Source: Glandiceps talaboti (Eukaryota; Hemichordata; Enteropneusta; Spengelidae). From it: 64,000 nt of DNA. Each line of letters starts with the position of its first letter. The stretch's first letter is position 1. The notes under the pieces are model-generated. The model saw only the letters and a list, made by a program, of their open reading frames with translations. It was not told the origin of the DNA and searched no databases. The stretch is taken from positions 16,366,822 through 16,430,821 of the forward strand of contig NC_135570.1 in the NCBI RefSeq assembly GCF_964340395.1, given 5' to 3'. Position numbers and translations under genes: made by a program. Shown here in pieces: positions 47,781 to 60,904 of this stretch.

Positions 47781-47784
<4 letters not shown>
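47326..47784. other. Spacer
   Basis: No supported gene. Confidence 0.4.
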
Positions 47785-47865
<81 letters not shown>

Positions 47866-47866
47866 A
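47785..47866. repeat. (CT)n microsatellite
   Basis: Almost pure CT dinucleotides, preceded by a G9 run. Confidence 0.95.
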
Positions 47867-47929
47867 TAGCATGCAAAACAGAAATTATGAAATGACGTAA
47901 TAGCATACAATTCAGAAATTATCGTTGTT

Positions 47930-47931
<2 letters not shown>

Positions 47932-47999
<68 letters not shown>

Positions 48000-48371
48000 T
48001 TTCTATAGCGTCGATTTCGAGAGCAATGTTCTGTTCAGTTCAGTAGCGCTGAATGGCTAAAGCACACCATACATGTAGGATTTGGTGAACAAATATGTCT
48101 TCAGTTTATTTTTCAAATAATCCAGGCTAGTGGCTTGGCGAATGTCAAGTGGCAAAGAGTTCCATAGTTTGGGGGTGACATAATGAGAATGAACGACCTC
48201 CATAGGTGACTTGTCTGTAAGTTGTTTGTAGAATGTAGAGTCCGACTCGGTATGGCTAGAGAAGATAACATACACTAGAGTTAAGCCATGAAGAGCTTTA
48301 TGTGTCCACAGTAAAAATTTGTAATCAATCCTGAAACTAACTGGTAACCAATGCCGGCTGATGAGAAATTA
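47932..48371 (-). mobile_element. L2/CR1-like LINE, 5'-truncated, with (TTGA)n tail
   Basis: On the minus strand a reverse-transcriptase C-terminus is followed by about 55 bases of 3' UTR (GACGCTATAGAAATTTGATT) and then (TTGA)n covering 47932-47998. A short simple-repeat tail in place of poly(A) is characteristic of the L2/CR1/Rex group. The 5' end is cut at about 48371. Confidence 0.75.
48057..48368 (-). pseudogene. LINE reverse transcriptase C-terminal fragment
   Basis: The frame reads HWLPVSFRIDYKFLLWTHKA, LHGLTLVYV, then HSHYVTPKLWNSLPLDIRQA and LDYLKNKLKTYLFTKSY, to TAG at 48057-48059. HWLPV..RI.YK.LL...KALHGL and PKLWNSLPL.IR....L..K..LKTYLF are the usual last blocks of CR1/L2-type reverse transcriptases. 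An in-frame TAA at 48369-48371 marks the upstream limit. The catalytic domain is absent, so it is non-functional. Confidence 0.85.
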
Positions 48372-48437
48372 AGCGGGGAAATGTTGTTCCGAGTTGACAT
48401 GAGGTATACCGGTAATGGTATACAAATACAGTAATTA

Positions 48438-48466
48438 CCAGACAGACAGACAGACAGACAGACACA

Positions 48467-48511
<45 letters not shown>
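48438..48511. repeat. (CAGA)n-(CACG)n-(CA)n microsatellite
   Basis: Three short simple runs in succession. Confidence 0.95.
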
Positions 48512-48517
<6 letters not shown>

Positions 48518-49229
48518 TCATGTTTTGAAAACCCCAAATGCCCCCAAATTATCGTAAACCATTATATCTCAAAGTACGTACGTCGTTTTCTCTATTAGAG
48601 ATACTGAATGTAGCTGAAACGTCGGAGAGGCTAGTATGTGTCAATTATCTTGACCCAGTAAAATATGTACAGTGTATGCAAATAAGATTAGTGACATGAT
48701 GCAACTTATATACACGTATTTTAAGATAATAACAGTCTTTACACAAAATGATCATTACACCAATTCTAGAGAAGTGTTCAATCAAATGACTGCTCTATTC
48801 AAAGACAGATAACGATCTTACTAAGCCATCAAAAACCTATTGAATAAAATGCTCTCTTACATCTAATCAATTAGTCACACTTTACAAATACACTTGGCCT
48901 CTAATGACCCTTTATAACTTCCTTTTCAGTATATGATAAACTCCTGATGGACAATTGATAACTTAGCGTTAAGGTCAGATGCAAATTTCACGATATACTT
49001 TCTGTTGATTACTCAATACAAATACTGCACTTTGCAGGACGCCAGTTTCTGCGGCGCGGCAGGGGGTCGGTGGATTTTTTCATCGGGCCGACGAAAAGTC
49101 ACTGACCCCCTATCTGTAAAACCGAAAACAGACTGACCCCCCGTAACTTAATTCTAAAACATAGTGACCCCTCCCCCTCCCCGATATATCATATTTACAT
49201 GACAGGTATTTGGTAAATACATTGAAACC
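48512..49229. other. Spacer with a GACCCCC-rich patch (49060-49190)
   Basis: TGACCCCCTATCTGTAAAAC and TGACCCCCCGTAACTTAATT are two diverged tandem copies in an unusually GC-rich patch. It may be part of a transcribed repeat; I cannot name it. Confidence 0.35.
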
Positions 49230-49800
49230 GAATTAATAGCATCTTGACTGTAAAAGGTAGGGGGAAAGTTTGAGATGAGAATATATAGACCTCTCATGGG
49301 GTCCCAAGGGGTCTCCCTCTAGAAGCCCTGGAGAATGTTTACTCTTAAAGCCAATTTTTAAGCTATTCACACCCTTTCAGACAATAATTTCCAAGCTTTA
49401 CCAGACAGCACCAACTTGTAAAAAGCAACAATATTAACAAGTTTAATAGCATCTTGAAAGTTAGAGGTAGGGTTAAGAGCTTTAGACTATGATATATCCA
49501 CCTGTAGGCTATTCAGAGCCTTGCAAGCAATAACTTCAAGAGAGCACCATCGAGTATCAGAAATTAAATTATTTCTTTACACATAGGATTGAAATATGAT
49601 CTTAAAAAAGGTAAATAACGTCATTATAGTAAAGGCCAGCACATGTGATGGTTGTATCACTGGTAGGGTAGAGTTGGAGAGTTTCTTTACTTTAAGAGTC
49701 TTTAAGGCAAGTTTTAGACTATCCTGGCAATAATTTCACATCTCTAACAGTACATCTAAAATTAGCAATTAATGTTTAAGAAAAGTTTAATACCATTATG
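49230..49800. repeat. Old, diverged ~200-bp tandem repeat (2-3 copies)
   Basis: AATAGCATCTTGACTGTAAA (49235) and AATAGCATCTTGAAAGTTAG (49446) start similar blocks with GGTAGGG, a TATGATATAT- or GAATATATAGACCT-like stretch, and GCTATTCA.A.CCTT..A.ACAATAA. A third weak copy follows at about 49610. Confidence 0.4.
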
Positions 49801-52800
49801 ATACATGATTTTGATACATAAAATACATGAAGTACTAGTCTTTCCTTGCAGTTACCATATATAGTGCAGTCATTTGAATAGTATCGATCTCGTGTAATAC
49901 TTAAGGGAACGTTTTGTTAAGGAAACGTACATAAACACTATTTGTGTGTTGTTCTATTCAAAATAGTATTTTATAGACGAAGAAGCAGAATTATTTGGGT
50001 TGTACATACATGTATATATACAATCATACAAAATGAAATATCATTATCCGAAGTGAGGGAGCTTTATTTTCGTGTGTGTGCCCCACAACTTATTCATGGG
50101 AGTAATAACACATGTTAGTTGTTATCTTTTATATTAAATGTAGGTGTAGCAAAAACTACCTCTAGTATTAGCTCTTACACTGAACTCCCTTGCTTTGCAT
50201 GATATTGTGAGATTTAAAAATCTTGTTTGCCATTTTATAGTTGTCTAAAATTGTTGTTTCTTTTGACTTCAAACATAATCTAGTTTTATATATGAATAGT
50301 TTTGTCTTTATCATTATTATTTAGCCAAGAACCTTCAACAAGCATGCTCTAGAAGATGTGATCATTTGTGTTTCATCTCAGTATTGTTATTATTTGTTAT
50401 CTTTGTGATGATCAATTTGTTTAGGTTGTCTAGTTGTAATTTAATTTCTTAGTAACTTGTAAGTCCAATAGGTTTGCTGATGTATAAGGTTTCTATTCTT
50501 TCTTGTTTGTAAATTGCATTTGGTATATCACATGTCACCATAATAAACGAACTCTGCGACTATTAAAGTTCAATTATTTCGTTCTGGGATTTTACTAATT
50601 TTACTGCATTAAAATTTGAACATTGTTGTGTTTGTAAAGCCTTATCATTTTATTGCATATATTTTATAACCTTGTTATCTTCATAAACGAATTCTCTTTC
50701 GAGTAATGCAACCTTTACCATTATAACATACAAACCATACATATAACCTTTTAACTATCTACACACTCTATCAGTTATGGAACATTTACTTGTATTATAC
50801 GTCTCCCCAGTTTGTATTTCTAGCCACATTTTACCAACGGAGTTTTCCAAGCATTGCTTTTACTCCATGAACCGCCATTGAAGCTAGTTACTAAAAGAGC
50901 TTACCTTTACCATTTGTATGGTTTCCACGTACTCACTGGTACACATTTTGTTATAAATAAGCATAAAAGATTTACATATCAAATATTGCCAGTAATTTGG
51001 AGTTTGCAGCTACAAACCTTAAACTCTTGTCTCATGCATCGCCTGAGGGGATTAACAAGTAATAACTGTCCAACTCCAAGTGAAGTCTAACAATTATATT
51101 TCTGTGTGATTTGATTATTTCAGTATAATCCTCCATTTGTATAGTAAATTACAGCAGATTAACACGTATTTGTTTAGCATTAAATTATCCAGAGATTGCA
51201 AATAATTTAGCTTTTCGCTCGGGCAATAATACGAAAGAAATCAACAATAACCGTATATATTATATGTTCTCAGTGATTTGGATACAAAATAAAATTATCT
51301 TGAAATTATCTTGTTTTGAATGATTTTAAAAATTCATATTTGTGTTTTGATATGTGTAAGAACAATTTTGTGAACACAGTCTAGACTAGGTGACTATTAG
51401 TGATCTACATGTGTTTATGCTTTGTACAATTTGTTTCATTTGTCATAGTAAGATTGCAATGTTTCTTGTCTCGTTAACATTCATTGAAATATAGGAATTG
51501 ACAGTACTATAGGCATACAAATATCACAGCATGCATACCTTTGCAGGTTTTACAAGCAAGGTATAAATGTGGTGATTTCTAACATGGTGTAATGCAACGT
51601 CTGGTAATATCACACTGATGATTGAATTGTGTTATAGTTATTCAGTAGGAAATTCCCTCGAGGAACTACTTTAAGATAGAATGAATGGCTTTGCCACGAG
51701 TGGGCTCAATAACATGAAATCAACTACTCAATATGCAAATGAGTTCCATAACGAAAGACGTCATCACAGCATACAAATGACGTACACTCAAAATTGAAAC
51801 AAAGTTTTGAACATCGAAAAAACATTGATTGGAATTACCTTTCGTGAGATGAATATGTACCATTGTATGGCATGCAGAGTTGTAGGCACAAAGTGGCATT
51901 ATCAACATTGATTTAATTGTCTTTGCTGAGATGGACATCCAAGACTGCATGGCACAGTATACAAAGTCGTACGCACAAAGTGGCATTATCAACATATAAA
52001 ACAATTATATAGGTTCACCAGATGTAAATAATATCTCCAGTATGAGTATAAAAAACACCAATTCGTTTGACTATTGTTCCTTAGAGCTTTGTTTGTGGAT
52101 GCAATTGTAAGTGCATCCAAGTATGAATGAATGAATGAATGAAGACGACGCTTCTCATTTAATAGAGTTACAATATAACCATATGTCATATTCATGGAAT
52201 ACAGTCACAATACATAAACATGCAATACCCAGGCTATTAAGTAGTTGATGAACAATCCAAATGACACATCACATACACAAATGGTTATACCATTAAGTAT
52301 ACACATTAGTACACAATATGTAATCTATACCAATCACATCTAAATGATGGATTACTAGTCATGATATGATCAAAATTTTCCACACGTTCCATGACATTCT
52401 TTAGGAACAAAGGAAGATATATCCTCAAATTTGGAATCTTATTAATTATGCAAATCATATTCATCATATGTAAAGGACATCGTTATCAAAAATCTACCAT
52501 GTTAATTTAAATTATCGTATAAATTGACGGGATATCATCTAACAGGGACAGCAAATATGCTACAGGGAAGGCATATCATTCGTATCTATAAGACATATGC
52601 ATTATAATATCATTAATATTAACGATATTCATCAAGTTTGTTGAACTTATAAGCTACCAATGACGATGCGTCTCATTAATTATGCATAATGGTGAAATAT
52701 ATGCACATCTGTAGGACAAATGTGTCATGATGTAATCACTACATATGTCATGGCGTAATCACTCACATGATGTGAAGTTTCTCCTCTACATATATTTTGA

Positions 52801-53452
52801 TGTGTATAATTATACAGTACTCTCCCCCCCCCTCCTATGATCAATATATTCCGTTTACCCCCGGTAATTTGTACCAATTTTTATTTGTATATCTGTACTG
52901 TAGATCTTGTTGTTTTATTGAAATAAAATAAAACTAAACTAATCTAAACCCTCAAACTTCCCGCATTCTATAGATTTATTTGTACTGTACACTTCATTAA
53001 AATATCAGTTGACTTCAGCGTCCACACATGATAATAAGATATAACATTACAAACATGTGGGCATTGCAAAGAAAGGTTTCACATTGGGCTATAACCTGTA
53101 CTTGGAGATACTTAGCCATCAGCAGTTCCTTTCAATATTGATTTTGGGCAGAGACGGCATCCTCCATGAGAGCTAGTGGGGAGGGTGTGGGAGGGTGAGT
53201 CCCCTCCCACGATTAGCACTTTTTGGAAAATGAGGACTTGCTAACATACTTGAAAACTGTCTCCAATAACCCAATTGTACGCTCAATACATAGTTATACA
53301 AGCGTATATAGAGACATTTTGGAAGATATGCACGTTCACCTGGCTATTGACTGTCCCATAATCAATTGTATGGTAGGTAAATGAAGTGAACAATTTTGCA
53401 AAATACAAGGTAAACGACTGTTCGTGAGGTTTGAATGTTCAACAAGTCAATT

Positions 53453-53454
<2 letters not shown>
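49801..53454. other. Long stretch without a supported gene
   Basis: AT-rich. It contains a two-copy duplication of GGCACAAAGTGGCATTATCA near 51892 and 51973. A possible retroelement-like end, ATTGAAATAAAATAAAACTA, lies near 52918. The open frame at 50854-51090 has no recognisable domain. Confidence 0.4.
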
Positions 53455-53455
<1 letters not shown>

Positions 53456-53530
<75 letters not shown>

Positions 53531-53575
53531 GATAGAGACAGACAGACGGACGGACGGACGGACAGACAGACAGCC

Positions 53576-53606
<31 letters not shown>

Positions 53607-53640
53607 GACAAAGACATACATACATACATACATACATACA

Positions 53641-53670
<30 letters not shown>
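53456..53670. repeat. (GA)n-(GACA/GACG)n-(CATA)n microsatellite
   Basis: Three consecutive simple runs. Long frames of RERERE, TDRQ or IHTY type on both strands are artefacts. Confidence 0.95.
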
Positions 53671-53671
<1 letters not shown>

Positions 53672-54994
53672 TCGCATATCACGTAAATTCTGACAGCTTA
53701 AGAAAATCATCGTGTTTACCATTTCATTTCATGTTATTCAATTCACTAATGTAAGAACATACATTGATTTAAATACATTGACTTATAACATAAAATTTCC
53801 GACCTACCTACGAAGTGGGTGTCACATTCCATTGCTTTGTAGAGATTACAGTTATGTTATGGCAGTGTGCCTGTTACAGAAATCTTTGTGAACACTCCCA
53901 GGGTTTGTTTACCGTTCGCCATTATCATATAACTGGTAATTGCAACTGTTTCATTTGTACCCAGTGAACAAGACATTTCAAGTGCAATTTAAACTTAAAC
54001 GAAGAGTGGCACACACAGACTGCTATCTTATCATTGAAGACATGAACATTAGAACATATCGAGAATGGAAATCATTACTATTACCTTGAGCACGTGGGAA
54101 TAGCACTGACCCTCAAGGCATGAGATAAAGTAATGGAGTTCCTTATACATGTACACAGATTACCTCTAAGAATCTGGGAAACAAGTATAAGATCGATTTC
54201 CATACCCCAGGGACAAATGTATCCTCTAAGCAATGCATACATCAATTTATCATCTATAAATTGCCGTGGTGTACAAACAAACCAGACACGATATTGTAAT
54301 CAGTCTAATTTCAATATGATACATTGACCTTACAACTCAAAGTATAATGCTGTTTTCTGTTGTTCGTCAGGCAATCTATTGGATTAAAAACAACTTATTT
54401 ATATATAGATAGTCAATGCCTACTCAGTCATGACTTTTTCAGAAGCAATTGATGAACAACTTTCAACGGGAATATTGGCTAGCCAATATGAAGGAAATGT
54501 GGGTGTTGCCCAAGTAGATTTTTTTGTTAACTTGACTTCGTTAACATTTCATTGACATTGTACAGATTAAAGTGAGAACAAGTAGTTTTTAATTGATTCT
54601 AATATCTTGTTTTTAGATCTGTATTCATTAGCTTCTATAAATAACTATTTCATTTTGATATGAATGAGTTGCGTTTTACAGGGTCAATAAAGGAGCGTAA
54701 TCACAAAATAGTTCCACACCAAGAATAATTCTATTCTTGTATTAGACGATCACTTATACAACGTTATCATCAAAAGAGATTCCGACACAAGGAATATCAC
54801 ATATCACAGTGACTCCTTATTCAATTATAACAAAGTATTGGTTACTTGCCAAAGATAGTCAGAATATAGTGTACGATTAATCACTGACTATGAGATGGAT
54901 ATAATGCAATCAAAATATGCCAACTTTTGTCATAATCAGCCCTGTGATGTAGTAGCTATGATGTATACTGACTGATGGACACTCACACAGACAC
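53671..54994. other. Spacer
   Basis: No supported gene. The open frame at 54133-54327 has no recognisable features. Confidence 0.4.
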
Positions 54995-55012
54995 ATACAT
55001 ACACAGACAGAA

Positions 55013-55053
<41 letters not shown>

Positions 55054-55075
55054 TACACAGGCAGACAGACAGACA
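54995..55075. repeat. (CAGA)n microsatellite
   Basis: A nearly pure tetranucleotide run. Confidence 0.9.
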
Positions 55076-55257
55076 ATATTGTCATCGACTACACACCATA
55101 AGTTGACATAATGTGGTATCTATTCCGATACTGTCATACAACACACACCATGAGATGATATTGTCATGAAATATCTATAATTTCCACTTCAACGGGTAAA
55201 CGTATTCCGACAATGTGTCTATTTCAGTTTTAGTGACTGGCGTCTATTGTTATGGAT

Positions 55258-55665
55258 AGACATAATATATAATATATGATATACGATATATGATATGATA
55301 TGATATGACATATGGTATTGATATGATATGATATGATATGATATGATATGATATGATATGATATGATATATGATATGATATGATATATGATATGATATGA
55401 TATGATATGATATGATATATGATATATGATATGACATACGATATTGATATGATATGATATGATATGATATGATATGATATGATATGATATGATATCATAT
55501 CATATCATATCATATGATATGATATGATATGATATTTATTCGGTATTTTCATAGACCACTCACAATGATGTGATGTGATGTGATGTAATGTGATGTGATG
55601 TGATATGATGTGATGTGATATATGATATGATATGATATGATATGATATGATATGATATGATATAT
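55258..55665. repeat. (TGATA)n pentanucleotide array with strand switches
   Basis: Mostly (GATAT)n. It switches to the reverse complement (ATATC)n at about 55493-55514 and back. A (TGATG)n-like section lies at 55566-55618, after a short unique insert. Confidence 0.95.
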
Positions 55666-56705
55666 CTATTCCAGTATTTTCCACATCTCTTAATTAATTA
55701 TAAATAATTTTTGAAATCTTATTCTACTTGTTAAAATTCAGCTATATACTAAAGAAATTGTGTTTTCTTTTATGTTTCTGTAAATTGAATGGCAATATTC
55801 TTCCCATAGATCCTTTACAGTGAATAAATCTAAATTAATGTCAAAAGAATTGTAAATTGCTATTTATAACCTCTGGCCGTTACTGTGGGCATTGCTTTAT
55901 TTACCAAATTAAACGTATGTATTACACGTAACATAATTAAATTGTAAAGCCTGGAGGGCAATTTAAATGAGGATTTGTTTGCCAACACAGAGAGGTGATA
56001 TTTCAGAAATTATGCTTGATCTCAGACGGTGAAATAGAACAGTATTTGGTAAACATCTAGCTCTCAATGTATGATAAAATGGAATATGATAATACACTCA
56101 CGTAAAATGGTTGTGTTGTCACGAAAACAACGCAATAAACCACTGTTATAATCTAACGCAGTGCGTAAAGAATGAATATACGCATAGCTGGACGTTGGGG
56201 ATATTTTAAACTCCTTTTTAAAATCGATTATAGTACATTGTGGTATTCTCTACAGAACATACTAACTAGCACAAAGACGTATTCGGTGGTGTGATTCTAT
56301 AATTAATATCTAAATTCCTCTAATAATGTCCGGGAAGTCTAATTAGTATAGGTAACTTTAGTATAGCCATGAGTACGCACATTCTAAGTATCCACGACGA
56401 ATTATCTTGATTACATTTGGAAGTAAAATCCTTAGTTTTGAAATGGCTCTATTATGATAACACCAATCTGTCAGCCGTAATTATATAAGGACTTAGTATA
56501 GATTTCCTTGATGTTATCTTATAATGTACCTGGCTAATAAACAACAAGGCCGATATATACATACCTCAGAGCCCAATACCAGATTGCAGCAATGCATACA
56601 GAATAGTGTTATTCGTTGTTACTGAACAAACCCGTTATGGATGCATTCGAGTAGTTTTAACTACATTATTTAGATTTCTCTTTTTAAGGTTAAAATGTAA
56701 TAATG
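55666..56705. other. Spacer
   Basis: AT-rich; no gene seen. Confidence 0.4.
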
Positions 56706-59700
56706 ACATTATTCTGTATTAAGTGACAGATATAGGAGTACTTACATTATTCTGTATTAAGTGACAGATATAGGAGTACTTACATTATTCTGTATTAAGT
56801 GAATGATATAGGAGTACTTACATTATTCTGTATTAAGTGACAGATATAGCAGTACTTACATTATTCTGTATTAAGTGAATGATATAGGAGTACTTACATT
56901 ATTCTGTATTAAGTGACAGATATAGGAGTACTTACGACAGATATAGGAGTACTTACATTATTCTGTATTAAGTGACAGATATAGGAGTACTTACATTATT
57001 CTGTATTAAGTGACAGATATAGGAGTACTTACATTATTCTGTATTAAGTGAATGATATAGGAGTACTTACATTATTCTGTATTAAGTGAATGATATAGGA
57101 GTACTTACATTATTCTGTATTAAGTGACAGATATAGGAGTACTTACATTATTCTGTATTAAGTGACAGATATAGGAGTACTTACATTATTCTGTATTAAG
57201 TGAATGATATAGGAGTACTTACATTATTATGTATTAAGTGACAGATATAGGAGTACTTACATTATTCTGTATTAAGTGACAGATATAGGAGTACTTACAT
57301 TATTCTGTATTAAGTGACAGATATAGGAGTACTTACATTATTCTGTATTAAGTGACAGATATAGGAGTACTTACATTATTCTGTATTAAGTGACAGATAT
57401 AGGAGTACTTACATTATTCTGTATTAAGTGAATGATATAGGAGTACTTACATTATTCTGTATTAAGTGACAGATATAGGAGTACTTACATTATTCTGTAT
57501 TAAGTGACAGATATAGGAGTACTTACATTATTCTGTATTAAGTGAATGATATAGGAGTACTTACATTATTCTGTATTAAGTGAATGATATAGGAGTACTT
57601 ACATTATTCTGTATTAAGTGACAGATATAGGAGTACTTACATTATTCTGTATTAGGTGACAGATATAGGAGTACTTATATTATTCTGTATTAAGTGACAG
57701 ATATAGGAGTACTTATATTATTCTGTATTAAGTGACAGATATAGGAGTACTTACATTATTCTGTATTAAGTGAGTGATATAGGAGTACTTACATTATTCT
57801 GTATTAAGTGAATGATATAGGAGTACTTACATTATTCTGTATTAAGTGAATGATATAGGAGTACTTACATTATTCTGTATTAAGTGAATGATATAGGAGT
57901 ACTTACATTATTCTGTATTAAGTGACAGATATAGGAGTACTTACATTATTCTGTATTAAGTGACAGATATAGGAGTACTTACATTATTCTGTATTAAGTG
58001 ACAGATATAGGAGTACTTACATTATTCTGTATTAAGTGAATGATATAGGAGTACTTACATTATTCTGTATTAAGTGAATGATATAGGAGTACTTACATTA
58101 TTCTGTATTAAGTGACAGATATAGGAGTACTTACATTATTCTGTATTAAGTGAATGATATAGGAGTACTTACATTATTCTGTATTAAGTGACAGATATAG
58201 GAGTACTTACATTATTCTGTATTAAGTGACAGATATAGGGGTACTTACATTATTTTGTATTAAGTGACAGATATAGGAGTACTTACATTATTCTGTATTA
58301 AGTGACAGATATAGGAGTACTTACATTATTCTGTATTAAGTGACAGATATAGGAGTACTTACATTATTCTGTATTAAGTGACAGATATAGGAGTACTTAC
58401 ATTATTCTGTATTAAGTGACAGATATAGGAGTACTTACATTATTCTGTATTAAGTGACAGATATAGGAGTACTTACATTATTCTGTATTAAGTGAATGAT
58501 ATAGGAGTACTTACATTATTCTGTATTAAGTGACAGATATAGGAGTACTTACATTATTCTGTATTAAGTGACAGATATAGGAGTACTTACATTATTCTGT
58601 ATTAAGTGAATGATATAGGAGTACTTACATTATTCTGTATTAAGTGAATGATATAGGAGTACTTACATTATTCTGTATTAAGTGACAGATATAGGAGTAC
58701 TTACATTATTCTGTATTAGGTGACAGATATAGGAGTACTTATATTATTCTGTATTAAGTGACAGATATAGGAGTACTTATATTATTCTGTATTAAGTGAC
58801 AGATATAGGAGTACTTACATTATTCTGTATTAAGTGAATGATATAGGAGTACTTACATTATTCTGTATTAAGTGACAGATATAGGAGTACTTACATTATT
58901 CTATTAAGTGAATGATATAGGAGTACTTACATTATTCTGTATTAAGTGACAGATATAGGAGTACTTACATTATTCTGTATTAAGTGAATGATATAGGAGT
59001 ACTTACATTATTCTGTATTAAGTGAATGATATAGGAGTACTTACATTATTCTGTATTAAGTGACAGATATAGGAGTACTTACATTATTCTGTATTAGGTG
59101 ACAGATATAGGAGTACTTATATTATTCTGTATTAAGTGACAGATATAGGAGTACTTATATTATTCTGTATTAAGTGACAGATATAGGAGTACTTACATTA
59201 TTCTGTATTAAGTGAATGATATAGGAGTACTTACATTATTCTGTATTAAGTGACAGATATAGGAGTACTTACATTATTCTATTAAGTGAATGATATAGGA
59301 GTACTTACATTATTCTGTATTAAGTGACAGATATAGGAGTACTTACATTATTCTGTATTAAGTGACAGATATAGGAGTACTTACATTATTCTGTATTAAG
59401 TGACAGATATAGGAGTACTTACATTATTCTGTATTAAGTGACAGATATAGGAGTACTTACATTATTCTGTATTAAGTGACAGATATAGGAGTACTTACAT
59501 TATTCTGTATTAAGTGAATGATATAGGAGTACTTACATTATTCTGTATTAAGTGACAGATATAGGAGTACTTACATTATTCTGTATTAAGTGACAGATAT
59601 AGGAGTACTTACATTATTCTGTATTAAGTGAATGATATAGGAGTACTTACATTATTCTGTATTAAGTGAATGATATAGGAGTACTTACATTATTCTGTAT

Positions 59701-60533
59701 TAAGTGACAGATATAGGAGTACTTACATTATTCTGTATTAGGTGACAGATATAGGAGTACTTATATTATTCTGTATTAAGTGACAGATATAGGAGTACTT
59801 ATATTATTCTGTATTAAGTGACAGATATAGGAGTACTTACATTATTCTGTATTAAGTGAATGATATAGGAGTACTTACATTATTCTGTATTAAGTGAATG
59901 ATATAGGAGTACTTACATTATTCTGTATTAAGTGAATGATATAGGAGTACTTACATTATTGTGTATTAAGTGAATGATATAGGAGTACTTACATTATTCT
60001 GTATTAAGTGACAGATATAGGAGTACTTACATTATTCTGTATTAAGTGACATATATAGGAGTACTTACATTATTCTGTATTAAGTGACAGATATAGGAGT
60101 ACTTACATTATTCTGTATTAAGTGAATGATATAGGAGTACTTACATTATTCTGTATTAAGTGAATGATATAGGAGTACTTACATTATTCTGTATTAAGTG
60201 ACAGATATAGGAGTACTTACATTATTCTGTATTAAGTGAATGATATAGGAGTACTTACATTATTCTGTATTAAGTGACAGATATAGGAGTACTTACATTA
60301 TTCTGTATTAAGTGACAGATATAGGAGTACTTACATTATTCTGTATTAAGTGACAGATATAGGAGTACTTACATTATTCTGTATTAAGTGACAGATATAG
60401 GAGTACTTACATTATTCTGTATTAAGTGAATGATATAGGAGTACTTACAATATTCTGTATTAAGTGACAGATATAGGAGTACTTACATTATTCTGTATTA
60501 AGTGACAGATATAGGAGTACTTACATTATTCTG
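56706..60533. repeat. 38-bp satellite, about 100 copies, two unit types
   Basis: The unit is ACATTATTCTGTATTAAGTG + ACAGATATAGGAGTACTT. In the second type AATGATATAG replaces ACAGATATAG. Rare variants repeat in blocks: ATTAGGTGAC at 57651, 58715, 59093 and 59737, and TTCTATTAAG near 58901 and 59279. The steps are 1064 (28 units), 378 (10 units minus 2) and 644 (17 units minus 2). This shows segmental duplication inside the array. Confidence 0.95.
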
Positions 60534-60895
60534 CAAGATATGGAAAGATTATTTACCTTATTTGGTATGAGTTGAAAGTTGAAGAAAAATGTAAAATAAT
60601 TTGGTAATAGTGATATAGAATGCATTATTAAATAAAAAAGTACTTAAATAATTTCGTATGAGCTTAAAATGTATTAATTTTATTTACACTGGGAAAGATG
60701 TGTTATTGCGTTTGATGTGCACGGGGAGGTGGTGTATGAGTGAAAATCAATGCATATCAAAAACAAGAAATGAAAATGTTCTTTTGAAATAATTATCAGT
60801 ACTCAAAGCAACGTGATTGTTGGTTTTGCCATAACAACTTGTACATAGAAGTATCTAAATGATATTCCACCAATAGCTTTCTTCATTCAGCCAAG
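60534..60895. other. Spacer
   Basis: No gene seen. Confidence 0.4.
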
Positions 60896-60904
60896 GAACC
60901 TACA

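Noticed and set aside
50854-51090. 78-residue plus frame
   Set aside because: Length expected by chance, with no domain and no clear acceptor or donor.
54133-54327. 64-residue plus frame
   Set aside because: No recognisable features and chance length.
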